Shown here one piece after another: positions 42,417-51,362 of a stretch of 64,000 nucleotides of DNA. The notes below the pieces were generated by a model. It did no database searches and had not been told where the DNA came from. It saw only the letters and a program-made list of their open reading frames with translations. How positions within the stretch are numbered: the stretch's first letter is position 1; every line of letters begins with the position of its first letter. The position numbers and the translations under genes were made by a program. This DNA comes from Alphaproteobacteria bacterium UBA6376 (lineage in GTDB: Bacteria; Pseudomonadota; Alphaproteobacteria; Rs-D84): assembly GCA_002437665.1 (NCBI GenBank), contig DJQW01000001.1:488684-552683 (forward strand), read 5' to 3'.

Positions 42417-43298
42417 TTAAATGCTGTCCGCATTTACCCAACGGCCGTTCTTTAACAGGCCTGGGGCCATGCCTTCGTTATTACGCAGGGCATCGATAAC
42501 CGCGCGTGCCTTTGGCGCATCCAGATTCAAGATACGAACCTTGTACATGTCGCCTTCTTTGATAACCGATGCGTCACCGTATGTGCGCATACGTGCGGCC
42601 AAGTTTTCCGCGCTGTCTTCGGCATAGAATGCCGCAACCTGAACGCTGTATTCGCCGGACGCGGCAACTGGTGCTGGCTGGGAAACCGGTTGTTCAACTG
42701 GCTGTGGTGCGACAACTGGTTCGGACGCCACCATTGTTGCGCCGATTGTTGCGTTTTTAACCGCGGTTGACTGTTCTGGCAAAACCTGAACCTGAACCTT
42801 GGACTGGCCATTCATGCCAATCTTTGCCGCCGCCGCTGGGGACAAGTCCATAATACGGGTATTTACAAATGGGCCACGATTGTTCACACGAACAACCACG
42901 GATTGACCATTGTCCAGATTGGTTACGCGTGCAATTGTTGGCAATGGCAATGTTTTGCTGGTCGCCAACATCTGGTTCATATCAAAAATTTCACCGTTGC
43001 TGGTTTTTGTGCCGTTCAGTTCGGCTGGGATAATGCCTGCGATGCCGGTCTGGTTATAAGTTAAATCTTCGGCTGGGATATACTGTACGTTTTCAACCTT
43101 GTACGCGCTGCCCACATAATATTTTGGTGCCGCCGCCATCAGGTATGTGTCGTTCAGCGATTGTTCGCCACCGGTTGTAACCAGTGTTTCTTCGCCAAAA
43201 CCGTCCGCGCCATAGCCCGCAGGGGCATTTGTTGCGCCGTTGTTTGCACAACCGGCCAGTAAAGCAGTCAGAACTGCCAAGGAAACTATTTTTTTCAT
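42417..43298 (-). CDS. rlpA: RlpA-like septal lytic transglycosylase lipoprotein (DPBB + SPOR)
   Basis: The 293-aa protein has a lipobox (LTALLAGC), a double-psi beta-barrel RlpA domain with ATSKTLPLPTIARVTNL and VVVRVNNRGPF, a Pro/Gln/Val linker and a C-terminal SPOR domain (YSVQVAAFYAEDSAENLA). SPOR domains target denuded glycan at the septum. The usual HGE/H catalytic His region is SNGEIFDM here, so lytic activity is uncertain. Confidence 0.85.
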   Translation of the reverse strand: MKKIVSLAVLTALLAGCANNGATNAPAGYGADGFGEETLVTTGGEQSLNDTYLMAAAPKYYVGSAYKVENVQYIPAEDLTYNQTGIAGIIPAELNGTKTSNGEIFDMNQMLATSKTLPLPTIARVTNLDNGQSVVVRVNNRGPFVNTRIMDLSPAAAAKIGMNGQSKVQVQVLPEQSTAVKNATIGATMVASEPVVAPQPVEQPVSQPAPVAASGEYSVQVAAFYAEDSAENLAARMRTYGDASVIKEGDMYKVRILNLDAPKARAVIDALRNNEGMAPGLLKNGRWVNADSI

Positions 43299-43371
43299 GA
43301 TTTAGAACTCCTTACATTCTTATAAGAGTATTCTATCACATAAAAAACCGCGTTTCAACTTTATTATTATA

Positions 43372-44832
43372 CTAGATTTTTCGGTCAACAACATATGCAA
43401 TCGGCAGGTAAATAATCCCATACCCTGCAATCGCGGCAAACAATGTCAATATGCTGGTAATTGGTACAAACCACAACGCCACGCCCAGCATCGCCGACAA
43501 TACCGCAAAGAACGCAATCGCGCGCACCGTGCGCCCATCGTGCCGCACCAGCCCCCGCGACCGGCACGCACGCCCCAACAGATAGTTTTTCAGATACCCA
43601 CTGGCCACAACGCCGATTGGAATCGCCAGATACCCCGCAAACGGGAACAGTATCAAATACAACGCCGCCGCCACGCCCAATGAAATCATACTGGTGCGTA
43701 CGGGCGTTTTAACATCTTGCGATGCGTACAAGGTCTTGCTGTAAATCTGGCTGACCATCATCGCGGGCAGGGCAAAAACCTGAATCATAATCGCCATTGC
43801 CACCGCGTGTGTTGATGCCGCCGTCCATGCGCCATATTGGAACAGAAATCTGATAATTGGTTCGGCCAGCACAAACAGACCCGCCACACACGGCATAATC
43901 AGCATCATTGACCGACGCAGGGACGAATTTTGCTGAATATACACACTGCGCATATTCTTTTCAGCCAATGCATTCGATATCGACGACATCAGCACCGTGC
44001 CCACCGCCAATCCAATCATCGCAAATGGTAATTGAACGATGCGGTCTGAATAATACAGCCATGAAACCGCGCCGGACTGGAAACTGGCGACCAGTGTACC
44101 GACAATAATCGTAATCTGGTAAAATCCGTTGCCAATAATACTGATGCCCAGACGTCCAAACAGGTGTTTAATCCCCGGTGTCCACCGTGGCCGTATCAGG
44201 TGCAGACCGAAATGCTTTCTGCGAATGCGTGCCCACAGGACGGCGAACTGAATCACGCCCGACGCCACAACCGTGCCCGCCATAATGTACAGAACACTGT
44301 CGCGTGCAAACATCGCGGAAAACAGCAACGCGCAAATCAGCATAATATTCAGCAGCACCGGCATAAACGCCGCCAACAAGAAACGTGAAAACGCATTCAA
44401 TATTGCGGACAAGAACGCCGACCCACACACAAATATCACATAGAAAAACATTATGCGCGAAATCAGCACCGTCAATTCCATTTTACCCGCATCATTGGCA
44501 AACCCAGGGGCCAATACCCACACAATCAGCGGCATAAATATTTCAAACAGAACGGTAATCCCCAGCAACACCACCATCAGCCATGAAAATACATTCTTGG
44601 CAAAGTTGTCGTCCTTTTTCAAATCGGTGTACATGGGAATAAATATCGCGGACAGTGCCCCTTCGCCCAACAGATCGCGGAATAAATTCGGCAATTTGAA
44701 CGCCGCCAAAAACACGTCCGACAGGCGTCCCGCGCCCAGCACGCGCGCAATCAGCATATCGCGCACGAAGCCAAAAATACGACTGATGCCGGTCATTGCA
44801 CCGACCCCGAAAATATGTTTGCCTAGATTCAT
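43372..44832 (-). CDS. murJ: Lipid II flippase MurJ (MviN)
   Basis: The 486-aa protein has 13-14 membrane helices and the MurJ opening GAMTGISRIFGFVRDMLIARVLGAG, with key Arg residues. It flips lipid II to the periplasm for peptidoglycan synthesis. TATAAT lies 7 nt before ATG 44832, indicating a leaderless mRNA. This -10 overlaps the -35 of the divergent bamD. Confidence 0.93.
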   Translation of the reverse strand: MNLGKHIFGVGAMTGISRIFGFVRDMLIARVLGAGRLSDVFLAAFKLPNLFRDLLGEGALSAIFIPMYTDLKKDDNFAKNVFSWLMVVLLGITVLFEIFMPLIVWVLAPGFANDAGKMELTVLISRIMFFYVIFVCGSAFLSAILNAFSRFLLAAFMPVLLNIMLICALLFSAMFARDSVLYIMAGTVVASGVIQFAVLWARIRRKHFGLHLIRPRWTPGIKHLFGRLGISIIGNGFYQITIIVGTLVASFQSGAVSWLYYSDRIVQLPFAMIGLAVGTVLMSSISNALAEKNMRSVYIQQNSSLRRSMMLIMPCVAGLFVLAEPIIRFLFQYGAWTAASTHAVAMAIMIQVFALPAMMVSQIYSKTLYASQDVKTPVRTSMISLGVAAALYLILFPFAGYLAIPIGVVASGYLKNYLLGRACRSRGLVRHDGRTVRAIAFFAVLSAMLGVALWFVPITSILTLFAAIAGYGIIYLPIAYVVDRKI

Positions 44833-44835
44833 GGT

Positions 44836-44864
44836 TTGGATTATACTGCTGTTCGTGATATAAA
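44836..44864 (+). promoter_or_regulatory. bamD promoter overlapping the murJ -10
   Basis: TTGGAT, 17-nt spacer, TATAAA for bamD. The murJ -10 (ATTATA on +, TATAAT on -) occupies 44840-44845, overlapping the bamD -35 (44836-44841), so the two promoters should exclude each other. Confidence 0.55.
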
Positions 44865-44880
44865 ATCAAGGCAGGAATAA

Positions 44881-45600
44881 ATGAAAAAAATAATTGCGTT
44901 ATGTATGGCGACTTTTGCGCTGGCATCGTGTGGCGGTAAAACGGAAATCGACCCGCAGCAGACATTGCCAGAAATATACGCCACCGCGTACGAGAAATTT
45001 AATGACAAGGATTACGAGGGGGCGGCCACCGAATTTGCGCGCGCCGAAACCCAATACCCGTCCAGTCCATGGGCCGCAGATGCCCTGATTATGGCGGCGT
45101 ATTCACAATATTTGGATGACGATTTCGCGGGGGCAATTCTGTCAGTTGACCGCTTTATGCGATTCCACCCTGGCCACGCGGACGTGCCGTATATGTTGTA
45201 CCTGCGCGGAATGTGCTATTATCGTCAGGTCAGCGATGTTCGTCGTGAACCCGGTATGTCAGCGTACGCGTTGCAACAGTTTCAACAGTTGACCCAGCGT
45301 TTCCCAAATTCGCCATATGCGAAAAACGCCGAAAACAAGATGTTGATTTTGAAAAACTATTTGGCGGGCAAGGTTATGTATTCCGCGCGTGCTGAAATGA
45401 AACAGCAGAATTGGCCGGCGGCGATTTCGCACCTGCAATCAGTGGTGTCTGGTGCGCAAGAAACCGTCATGACGCCAGAGGCCCTGTATCGTCTGACCGA
45501 ATGTTATACGGCAATCGGCCTGCCACAACAGGCATCGGGCTATGCCGATATGTTACGGACAAATTTCCCAGACAACGATTGGACAAAGAAACTGAAATAA
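44881..45600 (+). CDS. bamD: Outer membrane assembly lipoprotein BamD
   Basis: The 239-aa protein has a lipobox (FALASC) and TPR repeats typical of BamD/YfiO, starting AYEKFNDKDYEGAATEFARAETQYPSSP-like (first repeat about 30-60). It ends soon after the fifth repeat. It works with BamA to insert barrel proteins such as those at 15111, 17684 and 36342. AGGCAGGA is the ribosome site, and a terminator follows. Confidence 0.93.
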   Translation: MKKIIALCMATFALASCGGKTEIDPQQTLPEIYATAYEKFNDKDYEGAATEFARAETQYPSSPWAADALIMAAYSQYLDDDFAGAILSVDRFMRFHPGHADVPYMLYLRGMCYYRQVSDVRREPGMSAYALQQFQQLTQRFPNSPYAKNAENKMLILKNYLAGKVMYSARAEMKQQNWPAAISHLQSVVSGAQETVMTPEALYRLTECYTAIGLPQQASGYADMLRTNFPDNDWTKKLK

Positions 45601-45601
45601 A

Positions 45602-45627
45602 AAAACGCCCGTTTGGGCGTTTTTTTA
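45602..45627. terminator. Bidirectional terminator
   Basis: AAACGCCC GTTT GGGCGTTT with runs on both sides, between bamD and the convergent dcd. Confidence 0.85.
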
Positions 45628-46392
45628 ACGTTTGTGTGCGTAAAATTGTTCGTACATGTCGTCCATTGGTGTTACTGGTGGGCGAACATCTTCGATTGGA
45701 ATTACTGCCGCGGGTGTCGGGCCCATTTGGCGATTATAGTGACTGGACGCGTTCGCATCATACGGCTTGCGTTCGCCAGTAAATTCTTCGTAATAAATCT
45801 GGCCAATGCGCATATTTGGATACACAACCGTTGGGTACAGAACGCGGATTTCCAATGTCCATTGCCCACAGAATCCATCGTCGCCACGCCCCGCCGTGTG
45901 GTGGTTCAAAATAAAGTTGCGTCCAACCGACGATTTGCCATCGATGTACGGGAACAGGTTGCGGGTTTCTGTATATTCCACCGTCGCCCCCAGATAGCCA
46001 ATTTCAGGCGACAAAATAACGCCGGATTCCGGAATAACGATTTTTGTCGTGTCATGCGAACGCTTGCTGCATGGGTCAAGCAGGTATTTCGGATTGCGAA
46101 TATCAAATTCTTCGGGTGAATTTTTGTAAATCACATTGTACGACAGGTCATTATAGAACCAATCGCGCATGGAATAATCGCGACGCTTTGGGTCATATAC
46201 AATCACGGGCTTCATACCATGTGGAATTGTGTGGGTGTACACCTTTAACACATTGTCCAGATGCAGGTCATAACTGTTGCTGCCCAGACATTTTTCGCTA
46301 AACGGTGTGATAATGATGTCTGATTTGCCCCCAGGATTGTCCATATTTGGTGTGCGCATGCGACGCAGAATTTCAGGGCCGGTAAGTTGCAT
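45625..46392 (-). CDS. dcd: dCTP deaminase
   Basis: The 255-aa trimeric dUTPase-fold enzyme has LGSNSYDLHL, the catalytic-type YLGATVEYTET and the nucleotide loop DGKSSVGR. It deaminates dCTP to dUTP for thymidylate synthesis and, with Tdk, shapes the dTTP pool. It is longer than E. coli Dcd (193 aa) because of an internal segment (about 55-110) and a C-terminal extension. Start 46392 is chosen for family fit; ATG 46422 is the alternative. Confidence 0.85.
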   Translation of the reverse strand: MQLTGPEILRRMRTPNMDNPGGKSDIIITPFSEKCLGSNSYDLHLDNVLKVYTHTIPHGMKPVIVYDPKRRDYSMRDWFYNDLSYNVIYKNSPEEFDIRNPKYLLDPCSKRSHDTTKIVIPESGVILSPEIGYLGATVEYTETRNLFPYIDGKSSVGRNFILNHHTAGRGDDGFCGQWTLEIRVLYPTVVYPNMRIGQIYYEEFTGERKPYDANASSHYNRQMGPTPAAVIPIEDVRPPVTPMDDMYEQFYAHKR

Positions 46393-46496
46393 TTTTGCAT
46401 TGCCTTTGGTTTCGTGTTGCATTCTCTCTGGTACGCAAATTCTACAATGCGCGCGCGGATTTGCAAGATTTTTGTTCACTTTTAGATTTGGTGTGG

Positions 46497-46502
46497 TATT
46501 CT
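46497..46502 (+). promoter_or_regulatory. -10 box of era (leaderless geometry)
   Basis: TATTCT 7 nt before ATG 46510; no Shine-Dalgarno. Confidence 0.45.
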
Positions 46503-46509
46503 GCCCGAC

Positions 46510-47415
46510 ATGAATACACAAAATACACAAACTTATTCTGGATTCGTGGCCATTGTTGGCCCGACCAATGCTGGCAAAAGTACCCTGTTAAATCAAATCA
46601 TGGGGCGCAAGGTGTCAATTGTTTCGCACAAGGTTCAGACCACGCGAACAAACCTGCGTGCCGTGAAAATGGTGGGCACGCGCCAGTTGATTTTTGTCGA
46701 TACCCCCGGGGTGTTCGTGCCAAAGCGTCGATTGGATCGGGCAATGGTTGGTGCGGCAATGACGGCGATATCAGATGCGGATGCGGTCTTGCTGATTATG
46801 GATGCGCAAAAGGGAATTACGCAAACCATTCGCGATTTGGTTGAAAAAATCCATGGCCATAAGAACCTGTTCGTCGCATTGAACAAGGTTGACGCGATTA
46901 AAAAGCAAGATTTGCTGCCGATTGTCGCCGAATTGTCCCAGATGGCGGACTGGCGCGAAATATTCATGATTTCGGCACTGAAAAACGACGGGGTTGATGG
47001 TATGTTGGACGCGCTGGCCGCGGTAATGCCGGCGTCGCCATATATGTTTGATGCATCTGACGCGGTGGACGTACCTGATAACCTGTACCTGTCGGAATTG
47101 ACACGGGAAAAGATTTATAAATATATTCACCAAGAATTGCCGTATCACATCAATGTCTTGACCGAACGGGTGGATGTTGACGCGGATGGTGTCTTGGACA
47201 TATATCAAAAAATCGCCGTTCAAAATGACGCACATAAAAAGATTGTAATTGGCCGTGGTGGTGAACAATTAAAGCAAATCGGCACAGCCGCCCGCCATGA
47301 TATTCAGGATCAGTGGGGCGTGAATGCGCGCCTGCACCTGTTCGTGCGTGTTGAACCCGATTGGGAAAACAAGGCCGAAAATTACGAAGATCAAGGGTTG
47401 GAGTTCACAAAATAA
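46510..47415 (+). CDS. era: GTPase Era
   Basis: The 301-aa protein has G1 GPTNAGKST, G3 DTPGV, G4 NKVD and the C-terminal KH domain with VIGRGGEQLKQIGTAARHDI. It helps mature the 30S subunit by binding 16S rRNA. It is first in an era-queA-M16 gene run with almost no spacing. It lies apart from rnc here, unlike in many proteobacteria. Confidence 0.95.
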   Translation: MNTQNTQTYSGFVAIVGPTNAGKSTLLNQIMGRKVSIVSHKVQTTRTNLRAVKMVGTRQLIFVDTPGVFVPKRRLDRAMVGAAMTAISDADAVLLIMDAQKGITQTIRDLVEKIHGHKNLFVALNKVDAIKKQDLLPIVAELSQMADWREIFMISALKNDGVDGMLDALAAVMPASPYMFDASDAVDVPDNLYLSELTREKIYKYIHQELPYHINVLTERVDVDADGVLDIYQKIAVQNDAHKKIVIGRGGEQLKQIGTAARHDIQDQWGVNARLHLFVRVEPDWENKAENYEDQGLEFTK

Positions 47416-47416
47416 A

Positions 47417-48475
47417 ATGCTGCACACATCGGATTTTGATTTTGAATTACCCACCGAATTGATTGCGTCGCACCCATTGGCGCGTCGCGATGCATCACGT
47501 ATGCTGGTGGTGAAAAATTCCCATCCATTGGAATTGGCGGATCGGCATATTCGTGACTTTTTGGATTATATTCGCCCGGGCGACGTCGTGGTGTTTAATA
47601 ATTCGCGTGTGATTCCGGCGCGTTTTGATGCGACCGACACGGCGGGTCACGAATACGAAATCACACTGCATACCGCGGCGGGTGGCAACCTGTGGTGGGG
47701 ATTGTGCAAGAAATTCACGCGCATCGCGGTTGGCGATATATTGACAATGACCGACGGCACGCAAATCCGTGTGGTGGATTCTGACGCCGACAGTGGCCTG
47801 AAACTGGAATTTTTATGCGATGATGTGTTCGCGGTTTTGAATAAAATCGGCAAAATGCCATTGCCACCGTACATGCATCGTGATCAAGAGGATTCCGACC
47901 GTGAACGTTACCAGACCGTCTATGCTGACCCAATCGGGTCAATGGCGGCCCCAACGGCGGGATTACACTTTACACCCGAATTGATGGACGAAATCGCACG
48001 TCGTGGTGCACAGATTGTCAAGGTTACCCTGCACGTCGGCGCGGGCACATGGATGCCGGTCAAGACCGAAGATTTAACCCAGCACAAAATGCACAGTGAA
48101 TGGTGTCAGATTACGCCCGCGCAGGCGGACATTATAAACAACGCAAATCGCGTTATTGCGGTTGGAACGACATCGATGCGTACACTGGAAAGTGCGGCAA
48201 TACGCAACTGTGCATTGCCGGAGTCAGAGCGTCACCGCCGTGTTGTGCCATTTTGTGATACAACCGATATATTTATTACCCCCGGGTACGCGTTCGGGGC
48301 GGTGGATGTACTGTTGACCAATTTCCATTTGCCAAAATCGACACTGTTTATGTTGGTTTCGGCGTTTGCAGGTCTGGATGAAATGAAGGCCGCATACGCG
48401 CACGCGGTGGCGGAAAAATACAGATTCTTTTCATACGGCGATTGTTGCCTGTTATTCAAAAAGGACGTGCAATGA
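47417..48475 (+). CDS. queA: S-adenosylmethionine:tRNA ribosyltransferase-isomerase
   Basis: The 352-aa protein has FDFELPTELIASHPL, the AAPTAGLHFT signature, GAGTWMPV and NFHLPKSTL. It builds epoxyqueuosine on tRNA. The ATG begins one base after the era stop. Its TGA stop overlaps the next ATG (ATGA). tgt, the other half of the pathway, lies 1.3 kb downstream. Confidence 0.95.
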   Translation: MLHTSDFDFELPTELIASHPLARRDASRMLVVKNSHPLELADRHIRDFLDYIRPGDVVVFNNSRVIPARFDATDTAGHEYEITLHTAAGGNLWWGLCKKFTRIAVGDILTMTDGTQIRVVDSDADSGLKLEFLCDDVFAVLNKIGKMPLPPYMHRDQEDSDRERYQTVYADPIGSMAAPTAGLHFTPELMDEIARRGAQIVKVTLHVGAGTWMPVKTEDLTQHKMHSEWCQITPAQADIINNANRVIAVGTTSMRTLESAAIRNCALPESERHRRVVPFCDTTDIFITPGYAFGAVDVLLTNFHLPKSTLFMLVSAFAGLDEMKAAYAHAVAEKYRFFSYGDCCLLFKKDVQ

Positions 48476-49746
48476 AATTTGAACCAACACTGCATAAACT
48501 GCCCAGCGGTCTGACGGTAATCCTTGATCCGATGGATTTGGAAACCACGACAATAAGTGTGTTGTTCAAGACGGGGTCGCGTGATGAAACGCCTGCCGAG
48601 ATGGGCATTACCCATTTTTGCGAGCATATGTTGTGCAAGGGTACAACGCGTTTTCCAACGTCACGTGCGTTTGACAATTTTATGGATTTTAACGGTGGCA
48701 CGAAAAATGCACGCACAAACAATACAGCGTTGGAATTATGTGGACGCATTTTGGCAGAAAACGCAAATCTGTTGTTGGATGTGTTTGCCGACCAGTTGCA
48801 AAATTCGCTGTTTGACCCAGAAAAAATTGAAGTGGAACGTACCGTTATCAAGGACGAATTGCGTCGTGCATCGGACAAACCCGAACGCCAGTTGATAGAT
48901 TTTATATCTGGAAAACTGTTTAATTATGCAACCGGTTCTTTGCGTACATTGGGTACGTACGAAACAATCGATTCTTTTACGCGTGACCAAATGTTGGCAT
49001 TCTTGCAACGTCGCCTGTCCGCCCAGAATTGCATAATCACCGTGTCTGGCAAGATTATTGATGCCGACGATATGTTGACGCATATTACGGAAAAATTTGC
49101 GTTTTTGGGCACGCATTTTGTGCCAATGAATACCAGTATCACGTACACACCAACGGTTGCACATAACCCACGCCCAGACGATAAAAACATAAAATTGCGC
49201 ATATTGTTCCCTGATATCTGGCCACTGGAATACGAATGCCGCTTTAATAATAAATGCGTGGGCAAATTCGAACGTTTCTTGGGCCGCCAGTTATTTGACG
49301 TTGTGCGTCGCGAAAACGGGTTGGTCTATGGATTACAGATGACGGGCTATGGTAATGAAGAGTTTGGAGTCAGTGGCGTTGCAACCGAAACCGCGCCGGA
49401 AAATATTGAACGCGTGGTTGCACTGATTGCAAAAACCGCACACCGTGTGTACACCGAAAATCCAATCACAGATGATGATTTGATACGTTTTACGCATAAA
49501 AATAAATTGGGTAATGCCGATTGGTTGGAATCTGCGTCCCAACGCATGGCAACATTGATTGACTTTTATGCCGATTATGGCCGCCTGTACGATTTTTATG
49601 AATCAAATCGTATGGTTGACAGTATTCGTCGTGACGATGTCATTAAAAATTCACGTGGTTATTTTGATGGCGCAATGTCCATTATTACCCAAGGGGCGAC
49701 GTTTAGTGCCGACTTGGCGGACATCTGGCACGAAAATTTCAAATAA
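48472..49746 (+). CDS. M16 family zinc peptidase
   Basis: The 424-aa protein has the inverted zinc motif HFCEH (near 45), the third ligand region in EVERTVIKDEL and an inactive-looking C-terminal half. M16 proteins of the mitochondrial processing peptidase/PqqL type are common in alphaproteobacteria. No signal peptide is visible, so it is probably cytosolic. It is translationally coupled to queA. Confidence 0.88.
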   Translation: MKFEPTLHKLPSGLTVILDPMDLETTTISVLFKTGSRDETPAEMGITHFCEHMLCKGTTRFPTSRAFDNFMDFNGGTKNARTNNTALELCGRILAENANLLLDVFADQLQNSLFDPEKIEVERTVIKDELRRASDKPERQLIDFISGKLFNYATGSLRTLGTYETIDSFTRDQMLAFLQRRLSAQNCIITVSGKIIDADDMLTHITEKFAFLGTHFVPMNTSITYTPTVAHNPRPDDKNIKLRILFPDIWPLEYECRFNNKCVGKFERFLGRQLFDVVRRENGLVYGLQMTGYGNEEFGVSGVATETAPENIERVVALIAKTAHRVYTENPITDDDLIRFTHKNKLGNADWLESASQRMATLIDFYADYGRLYDFYESNRMVDSIRRDDVIKNSRGYFDGAMSIITQGATFSADLADIWHENFK

Positions 49747-49757
49747 TTGATTTCGAT

Positions 49758-49785
49758 TTGCGTACGACAAAAAACATGCTATGAT
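49758..49785 (+). promoter_or_regulatory. tgt promoter
   Basis: TTGCGT, 16-nt spacer, TATGAT, 33 nt upstream of tgt. Confidence 0.5.
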
Positions 49786-49817
49786 TCAGGCATCAGAAAC
49801 AACAAGGGTGCACAGTT

Positions 49818-50933
49818 ATGGCATTGAAATTTAATTTAATCGCAACAGATGGCATGGCGCGCCGCGGTTCGGTTGAAACCGCACACGGCACGTTTCAAAC
49901 CCCCGCATTTATGGCGGTGGGTACGGCCGCCACGGTCAAGGCCCTGACCATGGATCAGGTCGCCGCCACAGGAACACAGGTTATTTTGGGCAACACGTAT
50001 CATTTGATGATGCGCCCCGGTGGCGATTTAGTCGAAAAAATGGGCGGTCTGCATAAATTTGGGGGCTGGCACGGGCCTATTTTGACCGACAGTGGCGGTT
50101 TTCAGGTTATGTCGCTGTCCAATCTGGTCAAAATGAATGAAGAGGGGGTTCAGTTCACATCGCACATTGACGGCGGTATCAAGCATTTCTTGCGGCCCGA
50201 AGATTCCATTCACATCCAGCATCAACTGGATTCTAATATCACAATGGCGTTGGACGAATGCTTGCATTTGCCCGCACCACGTGAACGCGTGGAAAAAAAT
50301 GTCGAAATGGTCGCGCGTTGGGCGCGTCGCAGCCGCGATGCATTCATTGACCGTCCGGGCTATGGCATATTCGGTATTGTTCAGGGCGCGGATTTCCCAG
50401 ACCTGCGTAAAAAATCGGCAAAACAACTGACGGACATCGGATTTGATGGCTATGCGGTTGGCGGATTGGCAGTTGGCGAAACCCAAGATGTGATGTTTGA
50501 TATGATTGCAACCACAACGCCACTGTTACCCGCGGACAAGCCACGTTACCTGATGGGTGTGGGAACACCGCTGGACATTTTGGGTGCGGTTGAACGCGGT
50601 ATTGATATGTTTGATTGCGTTATGCCAACACGCGCTGGTCGCACGGCACAGGCATTTACGCGCCACGGCACAATGAATATGAAAAACGCACGTTTCCGCG
50701 ATGATGCATCCCCACTGGATGACCAGTGTGGTTGTCCGGCGTGCAAACTGTCGCGTGCATACATTCATCATTTGGTAAAGTGCAATGAAATATTGGGCGC
50801 AACGTTATTGACACAGCATAATTTGTGGTTCTATCAGGATTTGATGCGCGGCATTCGCGAGGCGATAGAGCAGGGACGTTTTGCACAATTCAAAGCAGAT
50901 TTTATAGAAAAATATACAGGTGAACAGAAATGA
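49818..50933 (+). CDS. tgt: tRNA-guanine transglycosylase
   Basis: The 371-aa TIM-barrel enzyme has the Asp nucleophile region DSGGFQVMSL, the GGLAVGE loop, the second Asp in DCVMPTR and a zinc site CGCPAC...H. It swaps G34 for preQ1 in GUN-anticodon tRNAs such as tRNA-Asn here. Its TGA stop overlaps the next gene by ATGA. Confidence 0.96.
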   Translation: MALKFNLIATDGMARRGSVETAHGTFQTPAFMAVGTAATVKALTMDQVAATGTQVILGNTYHLMMRPGGDLVEKMGGLHKFGGWHGPILTDSGGFQVMSLSNLVKMNEEGVQFTSHIDGGIKHFLRPEDSIHIQHQLDSNITMALDECLHLPAPRERVEKNVEMVARWARRSRDAFIDRPGYGIFGIVQGADFPDLRKKSAKQLTDIGFDGYAVGGLAVGETQDVMFDMIATTTPLLPADKPRYLMGVGTPLDILGAVERGIDMFDCVMPTRAGRTAQAFTRHGTMNMKNARFRDDASPLDDQCGCPACKLSRAYIHHLVKCNEILGATLLTQHNLWFYQDLMRGIREAIEQGRFAQFKADFIEKYTGEQK

Positions 50934-51331
50934 CGAAAACAAAAAAAGAGAAAAAAACAGTAGTAACAGAAGATCCACGTGCCAAGGTTTATGAACAACC
51001 GGTTGTCGTGAATATGATGGGTAAATCTGTGGCGGCCCCACAGTTGTTGTTGAATGACCGTGATAAAATGTATATGGCCACTGCCAAGAAAACATCCGGC
51101 ACAATGACTTTTGTTTATTCGCTGGTATGCCCACGCACAAATGGCGCATATTATGAAATGATTCCTAATACAGAGGTTGCCGCGTTCACAGAACCGCAAC
51201 CCGCGGACATCTATTACCGCACCGTGAATCAAATCATGGAATATCAACAGCGTTCTGATGGCATTCGCGCAATTCGCGAAGGTGAATTTATGGCTGAATA
51301 CATCAAATCATTCAACGAACGTACAAAATAA
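50930..51331 (+). CDS. Uncharacterised protein coupled to tgt
   Basis: The 133-aa protein begins with a Lys-rich stretch (MTKTKKEKKTVV) and has no membrane segment or signal peptide. The central part (VYSLVCPRTNGAYYEMIP) is mixed. I recognise no family. It starts within the tgt stop (ATGA), so it is translationally coupled and heads a small cluster of unknown genes reaching 52830. Confidence 0.65.
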   Translation: MTKTKKEKKTVVTEDPRAKVYEQPVVVNMMGKSVAAPQLLLNDRDKMYMATAKKTSGTMTFVYSLVCPRTNGAYYEMIPNTEVAAFTEPQPADIYYRTVNQIMEYQQRSDGIRAIREGEFMAEYIKSFNERTK

Positions 51332-51362
51332 ATCAAACGCCAAACCAAGGGAGGGCAAAACA

